Translations under genes and position numbers: made by a program
Notes under the pieces: model-generated
The model's database searches: none
What the model was told of the DNA's origin: nothing
Seen by the model: only the letters and a program-made list of their open reading frames with translations
Source of the DNA: Melaminivora suipulveris
Lineage (GTDB): Bacteria > Pseudomonadota > Gammaproteobacteria > Burkholderiales > Burkholderiaceae_C
Assembly (NCBI RefSeq): GCF_003008575.1
Contig: NZ_CP027667.1
Coordinates: 2,313,501 to 2,377,500 of the forward strand
Direction: 5' to 3'
Length of the DNA stretch: 64,000 bases
Shown: piece after piece, positions 43,183-52,856 of the stretch
How the letters are laid out: every line of letters begins with the position of its first letter
Numbering within the stretch: the stretch's first letter is position 1

Positions 43183-44178
43183 ATGGATGAACAAGGACTG
43201 AACGACGCCGCCATCGTGCTGATGTCGCTGGGCGAGGAAGAAGCCGCCGAGGTTTTCAAGCATTTCTCGCCCAAGGAGGTGCAAAAGCTCGGCGAGACGA
43301 TTGCGCGCATGCGCAGCGTCTCGCGCGAGAAGGTCGATGCGGTCATCCAGCGCTTCACCAATGACGCCGCGGCGCAGAGCCTGCTGGTGTCGGACACCAG
43401 CAACTACGTGCGCTCGGTGCTCAAGCGCGCTTTGGGCGACGACAAGGCGGCGCTGCTCATCGACCGCATCCTGCAGGGCGGCGACGTCTCGGGTATCGAG
43501 AGCCTCAAATGGATGGATCCACTATCGGTGGCCGAGCTGCTGCGCAACGAGCATCCGCAGATCGTCGCCGCCATCCTGGTGCACCTGGACCCCGAACAGT
43601 GCTCGGCCATCCTGATGCACCTGACCGAGCGCCAGCGCGGCGAGGTGGTGCTGCGCATCGCCACGCTGGAGGGCATCCAGCCCACGGCGCTGAAGGACTT
43701 GAACGAGGTGCTGTTTCGCGTGCTGGCCGGTGGCGACAAGGTGCGCAAGAGCTCGCTGGGCGGCGTCAAGGCCGCGGCCGAGATCATCAACCTCATGGGC
43801 TCGGGGGCGGATGCGGCGGTGCTGGAGACCATCCGCAACCACGAGGCCGACCTGGCGCAGAAGATCATGGACAAGATGTTCGTCTTCGACGACCTGGCCA
43901 AGCTCGACGGCCGTGCCATCCAGTCCGTGCTGCGCGAAGTGGCGTCCGAGACGCTGGTCGTGGCGCTCAAGGGGGCGCAGCCCGAAGTGCGTGAAAAAAT
44001 CCTGTCCAACATGTCCTCGCGCGCCGCCGAGGCCATGCGCGAGGACCTGGAGTCGCGCGGGCCCATGCGCCTGTCCGAGGTCGAGGCGCAGCAGCGCGAG
44101 ATCCTGAAAACCGTGCGCCGCCTGGCCGACGAGGGCCAGATCGCCCTGGCCGGCGGTGGCGACGACGCCTTCGTTTGA
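43183..44178 (+). CDS. fliG: flagellar motor switch protein FliG
   Basis: A 331-residue switch protein, the usual length. The ATG at 43183 gives MDEQGLNDAAIVLMSLGEEE. The middle EHPQIVAAILVHLDPEQCSA (EHPQ motif) and the C-terminal torque helix with FVFDDLAKLDGRAIQSVLRE are present. It connects FliF to FliM and contacts MotA. The 198-bp gap to fliF is unusually long because of repeat B. Confidence 0.97.
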   Translation: MDEQGLNDAAIVLMSLGEEEAAEVFKHFSPKEVQKLGETIARMRSVSREKVDAVIQRFTNDAAAQSLLVSDTSNYVRSVLKRALGDDKAALLIDRILQGGDVSGIESLKWMDPLSVAELLRNEHPQIVAAILVHLDPEQCSAILMHLTERQRGEVVLRIATLEGIQPTALKDLNEVLFRVLAGGDKVRKSSLGGVKAAAEIINLMGSGADAAVLETIRNHEADLAQKIMDKMFVFDDLAKLDGRAIQSVLREVASETLVVALKGAQPEVREKILSNMSSRAAEAMREDLESRGPMRLSEVEAQQREILKTVRRLADEGQIALAGGGDDAFV

Positions 44179-44201
44179 TGCGCTAGGACCTAGTTAACGC
44201 C

Positions 44202-44951
44202 ATGGCAACCGGCAAGAACCGCTACTACACCCGCTTCGTCCCGCGCGAGGAGGTCGGCGAGGTCACGCGCTGGCAGTTCGGCGCGGTGGACGGCGCCCTG
44301 GGCGTGCTGGAGCCGCTGATCGCGCAGCCGGCGGCGGTGTTGCACGCCGCCGAGGACGTGCTGCCCGAAGTGGTGGCGCTTAACGAGCACGAGGCGCTGC
44401 TGCTTCAGGCGCGCGAGGAGGCTCACGCGCAAGGATTGGCCGAGGGCCGAGACGCCGAGCGACTCGCCTGGCAGCAGCGCATGGACGAGCACGTCGCCGG
44501 CCCCGGCCGCGAGGCCGCCGCTCGCATGGCGCAACTGGCGCAGAGCTTCGAGGCCAGCCTGTCGGGCCTGCAGCAGGACATGGCGCAGAACCTGCTGGGC
44601 CTGGCCTGTGACATCGCCCGCCAGGTGCTGCGCAGCGAACTGGCCGTGAACCGCCGCGCCGTGCTGCCGGTGGTGCGCGAGGCGCTATCCATGCTGGGCA
44701 ACGAATCGCGCCCGGCCAGCGTGCGGTTGAACCCCGCCGATTGGCAGGAGGTGCACGAGGCGCTGCGCGCCGAGCACCCATCGACGCGCATCGAGTGGTT
44801 GCAGGACGCCGCGGTGCAGCCGGGAGAGTGCCTGGTCGAATCCAGCGGCATGGTCATCGACGGCACGCTGGAGCAGCGCTGGCGCCGCGCCATCGCCGCC
44901 CTGGGCCTGACCGAAGCCTGGCGCTCGGGGGAGGGCAGCCATGACGATTGA
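44202..44951 (+). CDS. fliH: FliI regulator FliH
   Basis: A 249-residue protein with a helical middle ([19 protein letters not shown]) typical of FliH. The C-terminal domain has [20 protein letters not shown] and [20 protein letters not shown]. It is the stalk-like partner of the export ATPase. Its end overlaps the fliI start by 11 bp. Confidence 0.93.
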   Translation: MATGKNRYYTRFVPREEVGEVTRWQFGAVDGALGVLEPLIAQPAAVLHAAEDVLPEVVALNEHEALLLQAREEAHAQGLAEGRDAERLAWQQRMDEHVAGPGREAAARMAQLAQSFEASLSGLQQDMAQNLLGLACDIARQVLRSELAVNRRAVLPVVREALSMLGNESRPASVRLNPADWQEVHEALRAEHPSTRIEWLQDAAVQPGECLVESSGMVIDGTLEQRWRRAIAALGLTEAWRSGEGSHDD

Positions 44952-46344
44952 GACTGCTGCCGCCTGGGCCGACCTGGCCGCGCAGGCCCGCGCGCGCGCG
45001 CAGGCGCCGCTGCCGCTGGCCGCGCGCGGCACGCTCACGCGGCTGACCGGGCTGGTGCTGGAGGCCGCCGGCCTGCGCGCGCCGGTGGGCTCGCAGTGCC
45101 AGGTGCGCATGCGCGATGGCGACGGGCCGGTGCTGGCCGAGGTGGTCGGCTTCGCCGGCGACAAGGCCTATCTGATGCCCGCCGGCGATGTGCACGGCCT
45201 GTCCAGCGGCGCGCAGGTGGCGCCGGCGCCGGCTTTCGTGCAACCGCTGCGCCTGGGCGCACCGCCACCTGAGGACGACGCGGCCGCTGGCGTTCTGCTC
45301 CTGCCCATGGGCGAGGGGCTGCTCGGGCGCGTGGTCGATTCGCAGGGCCAGCCGCTGGACCACGGCGGACCGCTGGCGCAGGTCAGCGCTCAGCCCATGA
45401 ACCGCGCCCCGCTCAACGCCATGGAGCGCGACCCGGTGCGCGAGCCGCTGGATACGGGCGTGCGCGCCATCAACGCGCTGCTCACCGTGGGCCGCGGCCA
45501 GCGCCTGGGCCTGTTCGCCGGCTCGGGCGTGGGCAAGTCGGTGCTGCTGGGGATGATGGCGCGCTACACGCAGGCCGACGTCATCGTCGTCGGCCTGATC
45601 GGCGAGCGCGGACGCGAGGTCAAGGAGTTCGTCGAGGACATCCTGGGCGAGCAGGACCGCCACCGCGCCGTGGTCGTCGCCGCGCCGGCCGACGCGCCGC
45701 CGCTTTTGCGCATGCAGGGCGCGGCCTACGCCACGTCCGTCGCCGAGCATTTCCGCGACCGCGGCCAGCACGTGCTGCTGCTGATGGATTCGCTCACCCG
45801 CTACGCCATGGCGCAGCGCGAGATCGCCCTGGCGATTGGCGAGCCACCGGCCACCAAGGGCTATCCGCCGAGCTGTTTCGCCAAGCTGCCGGCGCTGGTG
45901 GAGCGCAGCGGCAACGGCCTGAACGGCGTCGGCTCGATCACCGCCTTCTACACCGTGCTGAGCGAGGGCGACGACCAGCAGGACCCCATTGCCGACGCCG
46001 CGCGCGCCATCCTGGACGGGCACATCGTGCTGTCGCGTGCGCTGGCCGAAGGCGGGCACTATCCGGCCATCGACATCGAACAGTCGGCCTCGCGCGTCAT
46101 GCACAACGTCGCCTCGCGTGAGCACTTCGAGCTGGCGCGGCAGTTCCGCGCCACCTGGTCGCGCTACCAAAAGAGCAGCGACCTGATCCAGGTCGGCGCG
46201 TACATGGCGGGATCGGACCCGCAGCTGGACGAGGCCATCCGCCTGCAGCCGGGCATGCGCGCCTTCCTGCAGCAAAGCATGTTCGAGGGCGCCGAGTTGC
46301 AGGACAGCGTGGGCGCCATGGCGCAGGCGCTGGACGGCGGTTGA
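44941..46344 (+). CDS. fliI: flagellar export ATPase FliI
   Basis: A 467-residue F1-beta-like ATPase. The Walker A GSGVGKS is at about residue 195. [19 protein letters not shown], the Walker B region [20 protein letters not shown] and [18 protein letters not shown] follow. It powers unfolding and docking of export substrates. The N-terminus is slightly shorter than some family members. Followed 22 bp later by fliJ. Confidence 0.97.
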   Translation: MTIETAAAWADLAAQARARAQAPLPLAARGTLTRLTGLVLEAAGLRAPVGSQCQVRMRDGDGPVLAEVVGFAGDKAYLMPAGDVHGLSSGAQVAPAPAFVQPLRLGAPPPEDDAAAGVLLLPMGEGLLGRVVDSQGQPLDHGGPLAQVSAQPMNRAPLNAMERDPVREPLDTGVRAINALLTVGRGQRLGLFAGSGVGKSVLLGMMARYTQADVIVVGLIGERGREVKEFVEDILGEQDRHRAVVVAAPADAPPLLRMQGAAYATSVAEHFRDRGQHVLLLMDSLTRYAMAQREIALAIGEPPATKGYPPSCFAKLPALVERSGNGLNGVGSITAFYTVLSEGDDQQDPIADAARAILDGHIVLSRALAEGGHYPAIDIEQSASRVMHNVASREHFELARQFRATWSRYQKSSDLIQVGAYMAGSDPQLDEAIRLQPGMRAFLQQSMFEGAELQDSVGAMAQALDGG

Positions 46345-46366
46345 TCTCCACGAGCGGGCACGCGCC

Positions 46367-46834
46367 ATGTCATCCCTGCAGGCCTTCATCGTCGCCGCCC
46401 AGCTCGCCGAGCGCCGGCGCGACGCTGCGCGGCGCAACCTGACGGATGTGCAGGGCGCGCGCGCCGCCGCCCAGGGTCAGCTCGATCAGCTTGAAGGTTA
46501 TGCGCTGGAGACGCAGACCCGTTGGGGCGCGGCCGTTGGCCGCGTGCTGCAGCCCGAGGTGCTGCACCACCACACCCAGTTCCTGGGTCGGCTGGAGCAT
46601 GCCGCCGGGTTGCAGGTCCGCGTGGTGCAGGGCCAGGACCAGCGCGTGGCCGGCGCGCGCCAGGCCCTGCTGCAGGCCGAGCTGCGCCTGGCCAGCCTGC
46701 GCAAGGTGTTGGAGCTGCGCCAGGCCGAGCTGGCGCGCCAGCAGCAGCGCCGCGAACAGAAACAGACCGATGAGCGCGCCGCGCTGCGCCGCCAGGGCGC
46801 AGGCCGCTTTCACCCCGACGAGCAGGAGCCATGA
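46367..46834 (+). CDS. fliJ: flagellar export protein FliJ
   Basis: A 155-residue coiled-coil protein in the FliJ position. Leu/Ala/Gln/Arg heptads run almost the whole length (AAQGQLDQLEGYALETQ, KVLELRQAELARQQQRREQK). It bridges the FliI ring and FlhA. Overlaps fliK by 4 bp. Confidence 0.9.
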   Translation: MSSLQAFIVAAQLAERRRDAARRNLTDVQGARAAAQGQLDQLEGYALETQTRWGAAVGRVLQPEVLHHHTQFLGRLEHAAGLQVRVVQGQDQRVAGARQALLQAELRLASLRKVLELRQAELARQQQRREQKQTDERAALRRQGAGRFHPDEQEP

Positions 46835-48375
46835 GCATGCAGCAAAGCGCCATTCAGAACACCCCAAGCACGCCAGCGCAGGGCGCGCAAGGCGCGCGCA
46901 ACCGTGCGGCGGCCGGCAACAGCGGCAGTGGTGCTGCAGACCCAACGGCCGGCTTTTCCGCTCTGCTGGCCTTGCTGGGCCAGGATGACCCGCCGATGGA
47001 CGCTCTGCTGCCCGCGACGCCGGAGCCGGACGCGCTGGCGCAGGCAGGCAGCTTTCTGGCAGCAGATGACGCCATGCCGGCGCTGCCTGCGACCGACGCG
47101 CCCACGGGCGAGGATCCGTTGCTGCCTGCGGCCGCCGAGGGCGCGACGCCACAGCAGGCGGCGGACGCCGCCACCCTGGCGATGCTGCTGGCGTTGCAGG
47201 GCGCACAGCCCGGTGCCGCACAAGCGGCTGCGCAGCCCGACGCCGAAGGCGCAGCGCAGTCGCGCGCCTTGCCATCGTTGGCCACCGGCGGCGACCGCGC
47301 CGGCGCACCGCCCGGCATCGGGTTTGCTGCGGCCGTGCCTGCCGCAGGGGCGCCGCCCATCAGTGGCCCGGCCGACCGGGCGGGACTCGCGCTGCAAGGT
47401 GACAGCCATTGGGCTGCCGCCTCTCTGGTGGCCGAAACCAGCCGCCTGGACGGCGCCCTGGACGCGGCCGATCCGGCGCAGCCGCCCGGCACGCGCGCCG
47501 CGCCCATGCGCGGCGCACGGCCGGCGGGCGCATGGACAGCAGGCGCCCTGCGCGCGGCGGACATCGCGGCGCGCAGGCCGGCCGATCTCCTCCAGCACCC
47601 GCTGGCGGCGAGCGCTGCGCTGGCCAGCAGCGGGCAGCCGGCCGCCAGCGCTGCGGCGCTGGCAGGCGATTTGCGGCACCCGGATGGCCCAGCCGCCGAC
47701 CGCAGTGCCGGCGCCGCGATGGGCGCTGGCGCGCCCCAGGCGGCGGGCGAGGCTTGGGCGGCTGTCGCCGGTCCAGTGCCTGCATGGGCGGATGGCGCGC
47801 AGCCGCGTGCGGTTGCTCAGGCGCGCCATGAGCTGCCCGGCGCCACGCACGACACCGGCGGGGCTGCGGCGCAGCCCGATGCGGCCGCCGGTCCGCACGC
47901 TCCGGATGCCGCCGGGCTGCCCGGCGCCGACCCCGGCGGACAGGCCGCAGCCGACGCCGCGCAGGCCCAGGCGGCCGAGCGCGTTGCCTGGTGGGTGCAC
48001 CAGCGGACGCAAAGCGCCGCCCTCACCGTGCAGGACGGTGGCCAGGCCGTGCAGGTGCAGGTGGCGCTGACGGGCGACCAGGCGCACATCACCTTCCGCA
48101 GCGACGAGGCGCAGGCGCGCCAGCTGCTCGACTCCGGCACGGCCGAGCTGCGCGCGTTGCTCGATGCCCAAGGCCTGCAGCTCGCCGGGGTGAGCGTGGG
48201 CCCGTCGTCGCAGGGCGGCGGCGGCGCGTCCGGGCGCGATCCGGGCGATGCGCCCCGGCCGGGCGCGCGCCAGGGCCTGGCACGCGTGCCGGCGGCGGAC
48301 GCGCCGGGAGCGGCGGGCCCTGCCGCGCGGCGCGTCGCGGGTGTGTCCGAGCGCTCGGTGGACGTCTTCGTCTGA
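46831..48375 (+). CDS. fliK: hook-length control protein FliK
   Basis: A 514-residue protein. Residues 1-370 are Ala/Pro/Gly-rich and low in conservation, as expected of the FliK ruler. The C-terminal hook domain (about residues 375-460) has LTVQDGGQAVQVQVALTGDQ and RQLLDSGTAELRALLDAQGL. It measures hook length and switches FlhB specificity. It is the last gene of fliF-K. Confidence 0.9.
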   Translation: MSMQQSAIQNTPSTPAQGAQGARNRAAAGNSGSGAADPTAGFSALLALLGQDDPPMDALLPATPEPDALAQAGSFLAADDAMPALPATDAPTGEDPLLPAAAEGATPQQAADAATLAMLLALQGAQPGAAQAAAQPDAEGAAQSRALPSLATGGDRAGAPPGIGFAAAVPAAGAPPISGPADRAGLALQGDSHWAAASLVAETSRLDGALDAADPAQPPGTRAAPMRGARPAGAWTAGALRAADIAARRPADLLQHPLAASAALASSGQPAASAAALAGDLRHPDGPAADRSAGAAMGAGAPQAAGEAWAAVAGPVPAWADGAQPRAVAQARHELPGATHDTGGAAAQPDAAAGPHAPDAAGLPGADPGGQAAADAAQAQAAERVAWWVHQRTQSAALTVQDGGQAVQVQVALTGDQAHITFRSDEAQARQLLDSGTAELRALLDAQGLQLAGVSVGPSSQGGGGASGRDPGDAPRPGARQGLARVPAADAPGAAGPAARRVAGVSERSVDVFV

Positions 48376-48409
48376 ACGGCGCGCGGGTGCCGCGCCAAGT
48401 GCCGCAAGC

Positions 48410-48445
48410 GCCTGAAAGAGCGGGGTTTCGGCGCGCTATTCTGGC
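48410..48445 (+). promoter_or_regulatory. candidate FlhDC operator upstream of fliL
   Basis: GCCTGAAAGAGCG (48410-48422) and CGCTATTCTGGC (48434-48445) are inverted half-sites 11 bp apart. The site implies that fliL-R is a separate transcript from fliF-K, despite the common strand. Confidence 0.5.
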
Positions 48446-48562
48446 TATCATGCCCCGCGCCCGGCGCCAATAATTGCGCCCAACAGCAGTCGCCGGCGCC
48501 CGCTCGGGCGCGGCGCCGGTGCCCCCCGTCATGCGCGCCCGCGGCGCCAGAAAGACCCGCCC

Positions 48563-49135
48563 GTGTCCGAGACCGCCCCCGCCAGGAACAAGAAGCTGAT
48601 CGTCATCGCCGCCGTGGTGCTGCTGCTGGTGGCGCTGGGCGGCGCGGCCGCGTGGATGCTGCTGGCCAAGCGCGGGGCGGCCGACGACGAGGACGGCGAG
48701 CGCCCGGCGCGCACCAGCCAGGCCGCCACGCCCAAGACGCCGCCCACGTTTTTGCCCATGGAGAACATGGTCGTCAACCTGGCCGATCCCGGCGGCGACC
48801 GCTTCGCCCAGATCGGCATCACCCTGGAGCTGGCCGACGCCAAGGCCGCCGAGCAGGTCAAGGCCTACATGCCCAGCATCCGAAGCGGCGTGCTGTTGCT
48901 GGTCTCGCAGCGCACCACCGACGAGCTGCTCACGCGCGAGGGCAAGGAAAAGCTGGCCGTCGACGTGCGCCGCGAGGTCTCGCGCCCGCTGGGCTACACC
49001 GTCCCGAAGCCGAAGAAGCGCGCCACGCAGCGCGATTTGGACGAGGAAGACGACGACGAGGACGCGCCGCCGCGGCGCCGCGCCGACGACAACCCGGTGC
49101 GCCAGGTGCTGTTTTCCAGCTTCATCATCCAGTGA
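48563..49135 (+). CDS. fliL: FliL, flagellar basal-body-associated protein
   Basis: A 190-residue protein starting with GTG. One membrane helix is at about residues 11-34 (KKLIVIAAVVLLLVALGG). The periplasmic domain (about 60-142) includes LPMENMVVNLADPGGDRFAQ and ELLTREGKEKLAVDVRREVS. Residues 144-176 form a highly charged insertion (RDLDEEDDDEDAPPRRR) before the usual terminal strand VLFSSFIIQ. FliL supports stator function. Confidence 0.93.
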   Translation: MSETAPARNKKLIVIAAVVLLLVALGGAAAWMLLAKRGAADDEDGERPARTSQAATPKTPPTFLPMENMVVNLADPGGDRFAQIGITLELADAKAAEQVKAYMPSIRSGVLLLVSQRTTDELLTREGKEKLAVDVRREVSRPLGYTVPKPKKRATQRDLDEEDDDEDAPPRRRADDNPVRQVLFSSFIIQ

Positions 49136-49150
49136 CCACAGAGCCGAACC

Positions 49151-50155
49151 ATGAGTGATTCCTTTCTGTCGCAGGAAGAGGTCGATGCCCTGCTGGAGGG
49201 CGTCACTGGCGAGAGCCAGAAGACCGTCAAGGAGGAGATCGAGGCCGGCGCCATCCGCGACTACGACATCTCCAGCCAGGAGCGCATCGTGCGTGGGCGC
49301 ATGCCCACCATGGAGATCGTCAACGAGCGTTTTGCGCGCAACTTCCGCGTCGGCCTGTTCAACTTCATCCGCCGCAGCCCCGAGATCTCGGTGGGCACGG
49401 TCTCGGTGCAACGCTACAACGCGTTTTTGCGCGAGCTGGTGGTGCCGACCAACTTCAACATCGTCGCCATCCGCCCGCTGCGCGGCAGCGGCCTGATCGT
49501 ATGCGAGCCGTCGCTGGTGTTCGGCGTCATCGACACGCTGTATGGCGGCTCGGGCAAGTTCCAGACGCGCATCGAGGGGCGCGACTTCTCGGCCACCGAG
49601 CAGCGCGTCATCAACCGCCTGGTGGACGTGATCTGCGAGGAATACAAAAAGGCCTGGCACGGTATCTATCCGCTGGAGCTGGCGTACCAGCGCTCGGAGA
49701 TGCAGCCGCAGTTCGCCAACATCGCCACGCCCAGCGAAATCGTCGTGTCCACTGCCTTCCAGCTGGAGATCGGCGACCTGTCGGGCGCCATCCACATCTG
49801 CATGCCCTACGCCACGCTGGAGCCGATCCGCGACGTGCTGTACTCCAGCGTGCAGGGCGATGCCATCGAGGTCGACCGGCGCTGGGTGCGCGTGCTGACG
49901 CGCGAGATCCAGGCCGCCGAGGTCACGCTGGTGGCCGAACTGGCGCGCGCCGATGCCACCGTGGAGCAGCTCTTGGCCATGAAACCGGGCGACTTCATCG
50001 AGCTCGACCGCGAGCCGCGCATCCGCGCGTCCATCGGCGGTGTGCCGCTTTTCGAGTGCCAGTACGGCACGCACAACGCCAAGTACGCGATCCGCATCGA
50101 GGAATGCCTGCGCAATGCGGACGCCAACTGGCTGGGAGACAAACATGTCAAATGA
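49151..50155 (+). CDS. fliM: flagellar motor switch protein FliM
   Basis: A 334-residue C-ring protein. The N-terminal CheY-binding peptide MSDSFLSQEEVDALLEGVTG is present. The middle domain has MEIVNERFARNFRVGLFNFI and the C-terminal SpoA domain ends GTHNAKYAIRIEECLRN. CheY-P binding to it changes rotation sense. It overlaps fliN by 11 bp. Confidence 0.97.
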   Translation: MSDSFLSQEEVDALLEGVTGESQKTVKEEIEAGAIRDYDISSQERIVRGRMPTMEIVNERFARNFRVGLFNFIRRSPEISVGTVSVQRYNAFLRELVVPTNFNIVAIRPLRGSGLIVCEPSLVFGVIDTLYGGSGKFQTRIEGRDFSATEQRVINRLVDVICEEYKKAWHGIYPLELAYQRSEMQPQFANIATPSEIVVSTAFQLEIGDLSGAIHICMPYATLEPIRDVLYSSVQGDAIEVDRRWVRVLTREIQAAEVTLVAELARADATVEQLLAMKPGDFIELDREPRIRASIGGVPLFECQYGTHNAKYAIRIEECLRNADANWLGDKHVK

Positions 50156-50600
50156 CGATCCGTCCGGCCTGCCGCCGGAGGGCGGCGGCGCCGACGACCC
50201 GTTCGCCGGCTGGGCCGAGGCCCTGGAAGAGCAAAAGGGTGCCGAGTCCGCCACCCAGACGCTGGACGCCGAGCAGGGCGGGCCTTTGAGCGGCGAGGAG
50301 CTGCGCCCCTCGGCGGCGGCGCACGACCCGGCGGTGCACGACATCAACATGGTGCTGGACATCCCGGTGCAGCTATCGGTGGAGCTGGGCCGCACCAGGG
50401 TGCCCATCAAATACATCCTGCAGCTGGCGCAAGGTTCGGTGGTCGAGCTGGACGCGCTGGCCGGCGAGCCCATGGACGTGCTCGTCAACGGCTACCTGAT
50501 CGCCCAGGGCGAGGTGGTCGTGGTCAACGACAAGTTCGGCATCCGCCTGACCGACGTGGTCACGCCGTCCGAGCGGCTGCGCCGCGTCAGCCGTGGTTGA
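50145..50600 (+). CDS. fliN: flagellar motor switch protein FliN
   Basis: A 151-residue C-ring protein. The ATG at 50145 gives MSNDDPSGLPPEGGGADDPF. A linker leads to the SpoA domain (about 70-151): NMVLDIPVQLSVELGRTRVP and LAGEPMDVLVNGYLIAQGEV. It completes the lower C ring. The longer frame upstream runs through fliM and was rejected. Confidence 0.97.
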   Translation: MSNDDPSGLPPEGGGADDPFAGWAEALEEQKGAESATQTLDAEQGGPLSGEELRPSAAAHDPAVHDINMVLDIPVQLSVELGRTRVPIKYILQLAQGSVVELDALAGEPMDVLVNGYLIAQGEVVVVNDKFGIRLTDVVTPSERLRRVSRG

Positions 50601-50943
50601 GGCGCAGCCTGGGCCGGGCATGGGGCAGATGCTGCTCATCGTGGCGCTGTTCGTCGCCGCGCTGGCAGCGCTGCCGTGGCTGATCCGGCGTCTGCAGCAG
50701 CGCCAGCTGGGGCTCATGCCCGGCGGCGCGGGCGCTGCCGGCCGGGTGCTGTCGACCGTGGCCGTGGGGCCGCAGCAGCGCGTGGTGACGGTGGAAGTCG
50801 GACCGGCGCAGCAGCGCGTGGTGCTGGTGCTGGGCGTGACGACGCAGCAGATCACCTGCCTGCACGCGCTGCCTGCCAGCAGCTTCGCAGGCGAACTGGC
50901 GGCGCAGGCCGCGCCGCCGGCCGGTGCGGGCGCGCATGGCTGA
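50593..50943 (+). CDS. fliO: flagellar biosynthesis protein FliO
   Basis: A 116-residue protein starting at GTG and overlapping fliN by 8 bp. One membrane helix is at about residues 12-32 ([18 protein letters not shown]). The small domain ([20 protein letters not shown]) is typical FliO. It scaffolds FliP ring assembly. It overlaps fliP by 8 bp. Confidence 0.9.
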   Translation: MVEAQPGPGMGQMLLIVALFVAALAALPWLIRRLQQRQLGLMPGGAGAAGRVLSTVAVGPQQRVVTVEVGPAQQRVVLVLGVTTQQITCLHALPASSFAGELAAQAAPPAGAGAHG

Positions 50944-51700
50944 GCGGCGGCTGCGGCGCGCGCTGGTGTGGGCGGCGCTGGCGCTGCTGGCCGCCCCCGT
51001 GGCTTGGGCGCAGGCGCCGGGCGCGGGCGGCGGTCTGCCGCTGGTCATGGCAGCCGGGCCGGGTGCCACCAGCTACTCGGTGCCGATCCAGACGCTGCTG
51101 TTCTTCACCGCGCTGTCGTTCCTGCCGGCGGTGCTGCTCATGATGACGGGCTTCACGCGCATCGTGATCGTGCTGTCGCTGCTGCGCCAGGCGCTGGGCA
51201 CGCAGTCGGCGCCACCCAATCAGGTCATCATCGGCCTGTCGCTGTTTCTCACCCTGTTCGTCATGGGACCGACGCTGGACAAGGTGTACCAGGACGCCTA
51301 TGTGCCTTACACCGCCAACGAGCTGACCTTCGAGCAGGCGGTGCAGCGCGCCGAGGCGCCGATGCGCGGCTTCATGCTGCGCCAGACGCGGCAGTCGGAC
51401 TTCGCCCTGTTCGCGCGCCTGGCCAAGCTGGACGCCGGCGTGAGCGCCGAGGCCGCGCCGATGCGCGTGCTGGTGCCGGCGTTCGTGACCAGCGAGTTGA
51501 AGACCGCCTTCCAGATCGGCTTCATGGTCTTCATTCCGTTTCTGATCATCGACATGATCGTCTCCAGCGTGCTGATGTCGCTGGGCATGATGATGCTGTC
51601 GCCGGTGCTGGTGGCGCTGCCGTTCAAGCTCATGCTGTTCGTGCTGGCCGACGGCTGGAACCTGCTGATCGGCTCCCTCGCCGCCAGTTTTTCTCCCTAA
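50936..51700 (+). CDS. fliP: flagellar export gate protein FliP
   Basis: A 254-residue membrane protein. A cleavable signal sequence (ending near VAWAQA) precedes the four helices and the conserved [20 protein letters not shown] with [12 protein letters not shown]. Later come [20 protein letters not shown] and [20 protein letters not shown]. It forms the export channel core with FliQ and FliR. ATG 50936 was preferred to a GTG four codons earlier. Confidence 0.97.
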   Translation: MAERRLRRALVWAALALLAAPVAWAQAPGAGGGLPLVMAAGPGATSYSVPIQTLLFFTALSFLPAVLLMMTGFTRIVIVLSLLRQALGTQSAPPNQVIIGLSLFLTLFVMGPTLDKVYQDAYVPYTANELTFEQAVQRAEAPMRGFMLRQTRQSDFALFARLAKLDAGVSAEAAPMRVLVPAFVTSELKTAFQIGFMVFIPFLIIDMIVSSVLMSLGMMMLSPVLVALPFKLMLFVLADGWNLLIGSLAASFSP

Positions 51701-51711
51701 GGTGGTGCGCC

Positions 51712-51981
51712 ATGACATCCCAGTTCGTCCTGACCATGGGCCGCGACGCGCTCACGCTGCTGCTGATGGTGGCCATGCCGGTGCTGGGCGTGGTCATGGC
51801 GGTGGGGCTCACGGTGAGTATCTTCCAGGCCGTCACGCAGATCCACGAGGCGACGCTGGCCTTCGTGCCCAAGCTGGTCGCGGCGGTGCTGGTGTTCGCC
51901 ATCGCCGGGCCGTGGATGATCGCCACGCTGGTGGATTTCCTGCGCCGCACCATCGAGGCCATTCCGGGCGTGGTCGGCTGA
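51712..51981 (+). CDS. fliQ: flagellar export gate protein FliQ
   Basis: An 89-residue membrane protein with two hydrophobic hairpins: ALTLLLMVAMPVLGVVMAVG and KLVAAVLVFAIAGPWMIATL. FQAVTQIHEATLAFVPKL is diagnostic. It is part of the FliPQR channel and lies 11 bp after fliP and 13 bp before fliR. Confidence 0.97.
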   Translation: MTSQFVLTMGRDALTLLLMVAMPVLGVVMAVGLTVSIFQAVTQIHEATLAFVPKLVAAVLVFAIAGPWMIATLVDFLRRTIEAIPGVVG

Positions 51982-51994
51982 CGGCGCGCCCTGC

Positions 51995-52762
51995 GTGATC
52001 ACCTTTTCCGAAGCGCAGATCATGGCCTGGCTGTCGCCGGTGCTGTGGCCGTTTCTGCGCGTGCTGGCGCTGTTTTCCGTGGCGCCGGTGTTCTCCATGC
52101 GCGCCGTGCCGGTGCGCAGCCGCATCGGCCTGGCCTTCCTGATCGCAGTGTGCGCTCAGGCCGCGCTGCCCGAGCAGCCGGTCATCAGCGTCAATGGCCG
52201 CGAGGCCTTCGGTGCGGCGCTGCAGCAAGTCGGTGTGGGCATCGCCATCGGTTTCGCCGTGCGGCTGGTCTTCGCCGCCGTGGAGCTGGCCGGCGAGGTC
52301 ATCGGCCTGCAGATGGGGCTGAACTTCGCCTCGTTCTTCGATCCGGCCAGCAACGCCCAGGTCAGCGCCGTGGCGCGCTTCTTCGGCAACATGGCGCTCT
52401 TGCTGTTCGTGGTCATCAACGGGCACTTGATGGTGCTGATGGCCGTGGTCAAGAGCTTCGAGCGCTTTCCCGTGCAGGGGCACTGGATGGCCGCCGTCGG
52501 GCAGATGCGGCTGCACGAGCTGGGCGCGGCGCTGTTTGCAAGCGCCTTGTGGATCGCCCTGCCGATGGTGGTGATGCTGCTGTTCGTGAACCTGACGCTG
52601 GGCGTGATCTCGCGCGTGGCGCCGCAGATGAACATCTACGCCGTGGGCTTTCCGGTCACGCTCACCGTGGGCCTGCTGGGCATCGCCGCCACGCTGCCCA
52701 TGCTGGAGCAGCCCATGCTGGCGCTGCTGGAGCGCGCGATCGCGCTGTTCGCACCAGGCTGA
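51995..52762 (+). CDS. fliR: flagellar export gate protein FliR
   Basis: A 255-residue membrane protein starting at GTG. About six hydrophobic segments are present with FLRVLALFSVAPVFSMRAVP, GLQMGLNFASFFDPASNAQV and MNIYAVGFPVTLTVGLLG. It is the third component of the export channel and the last gene of fliL-R. Repeat A copy 10 follows within 10 bp. Confidence 0.96.
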   Translation: MITFSEAQIMAWLSPVLWPFLRVLALFSVAPVFSMRAVPVRSRIGLAFLIAVCAQAALPEQPVISVNGREAFGAALQQVGVGIAIGFAVRLVFAAVELAGEVIGLQMGLNFASFFDPASNAQVSAVARFFGNMALLLFVVINGHLMVLMAVVKSFERFPVQGHWMAAVGQMRLHELGAALFASALWIALPMVVMLLFVNLTLGVISRVAPQMNIYAVGFPVTLTVGLLGIAATLPMLEQPMLALLERAIALFAPG

Positions 52763-52765
52763 AGC

Positions 52766-52822
52766 TTCAAAATTGATAGCTGACTGCGCTTGATCGACGC
52801 CGGCTGAGGGCCTATTTGATCA
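52766..52822 (+). repeat. dispersed repeat A, copy 10
   Basis: Sense-oriented, immediately after the fliR stop. It has AAAATTGATAGCTGACTGCG, then CTTGATCGACGCCGGCTGAG and GGCCTATTTG. It lies between fliR and the convergent response-regulator gene and may help end both transcripts. Confidence 0.8.
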
Positions 52823-52856
52823 AAAGACGGCTTTGGCAGCCCTCCAGCGGCAGCCT

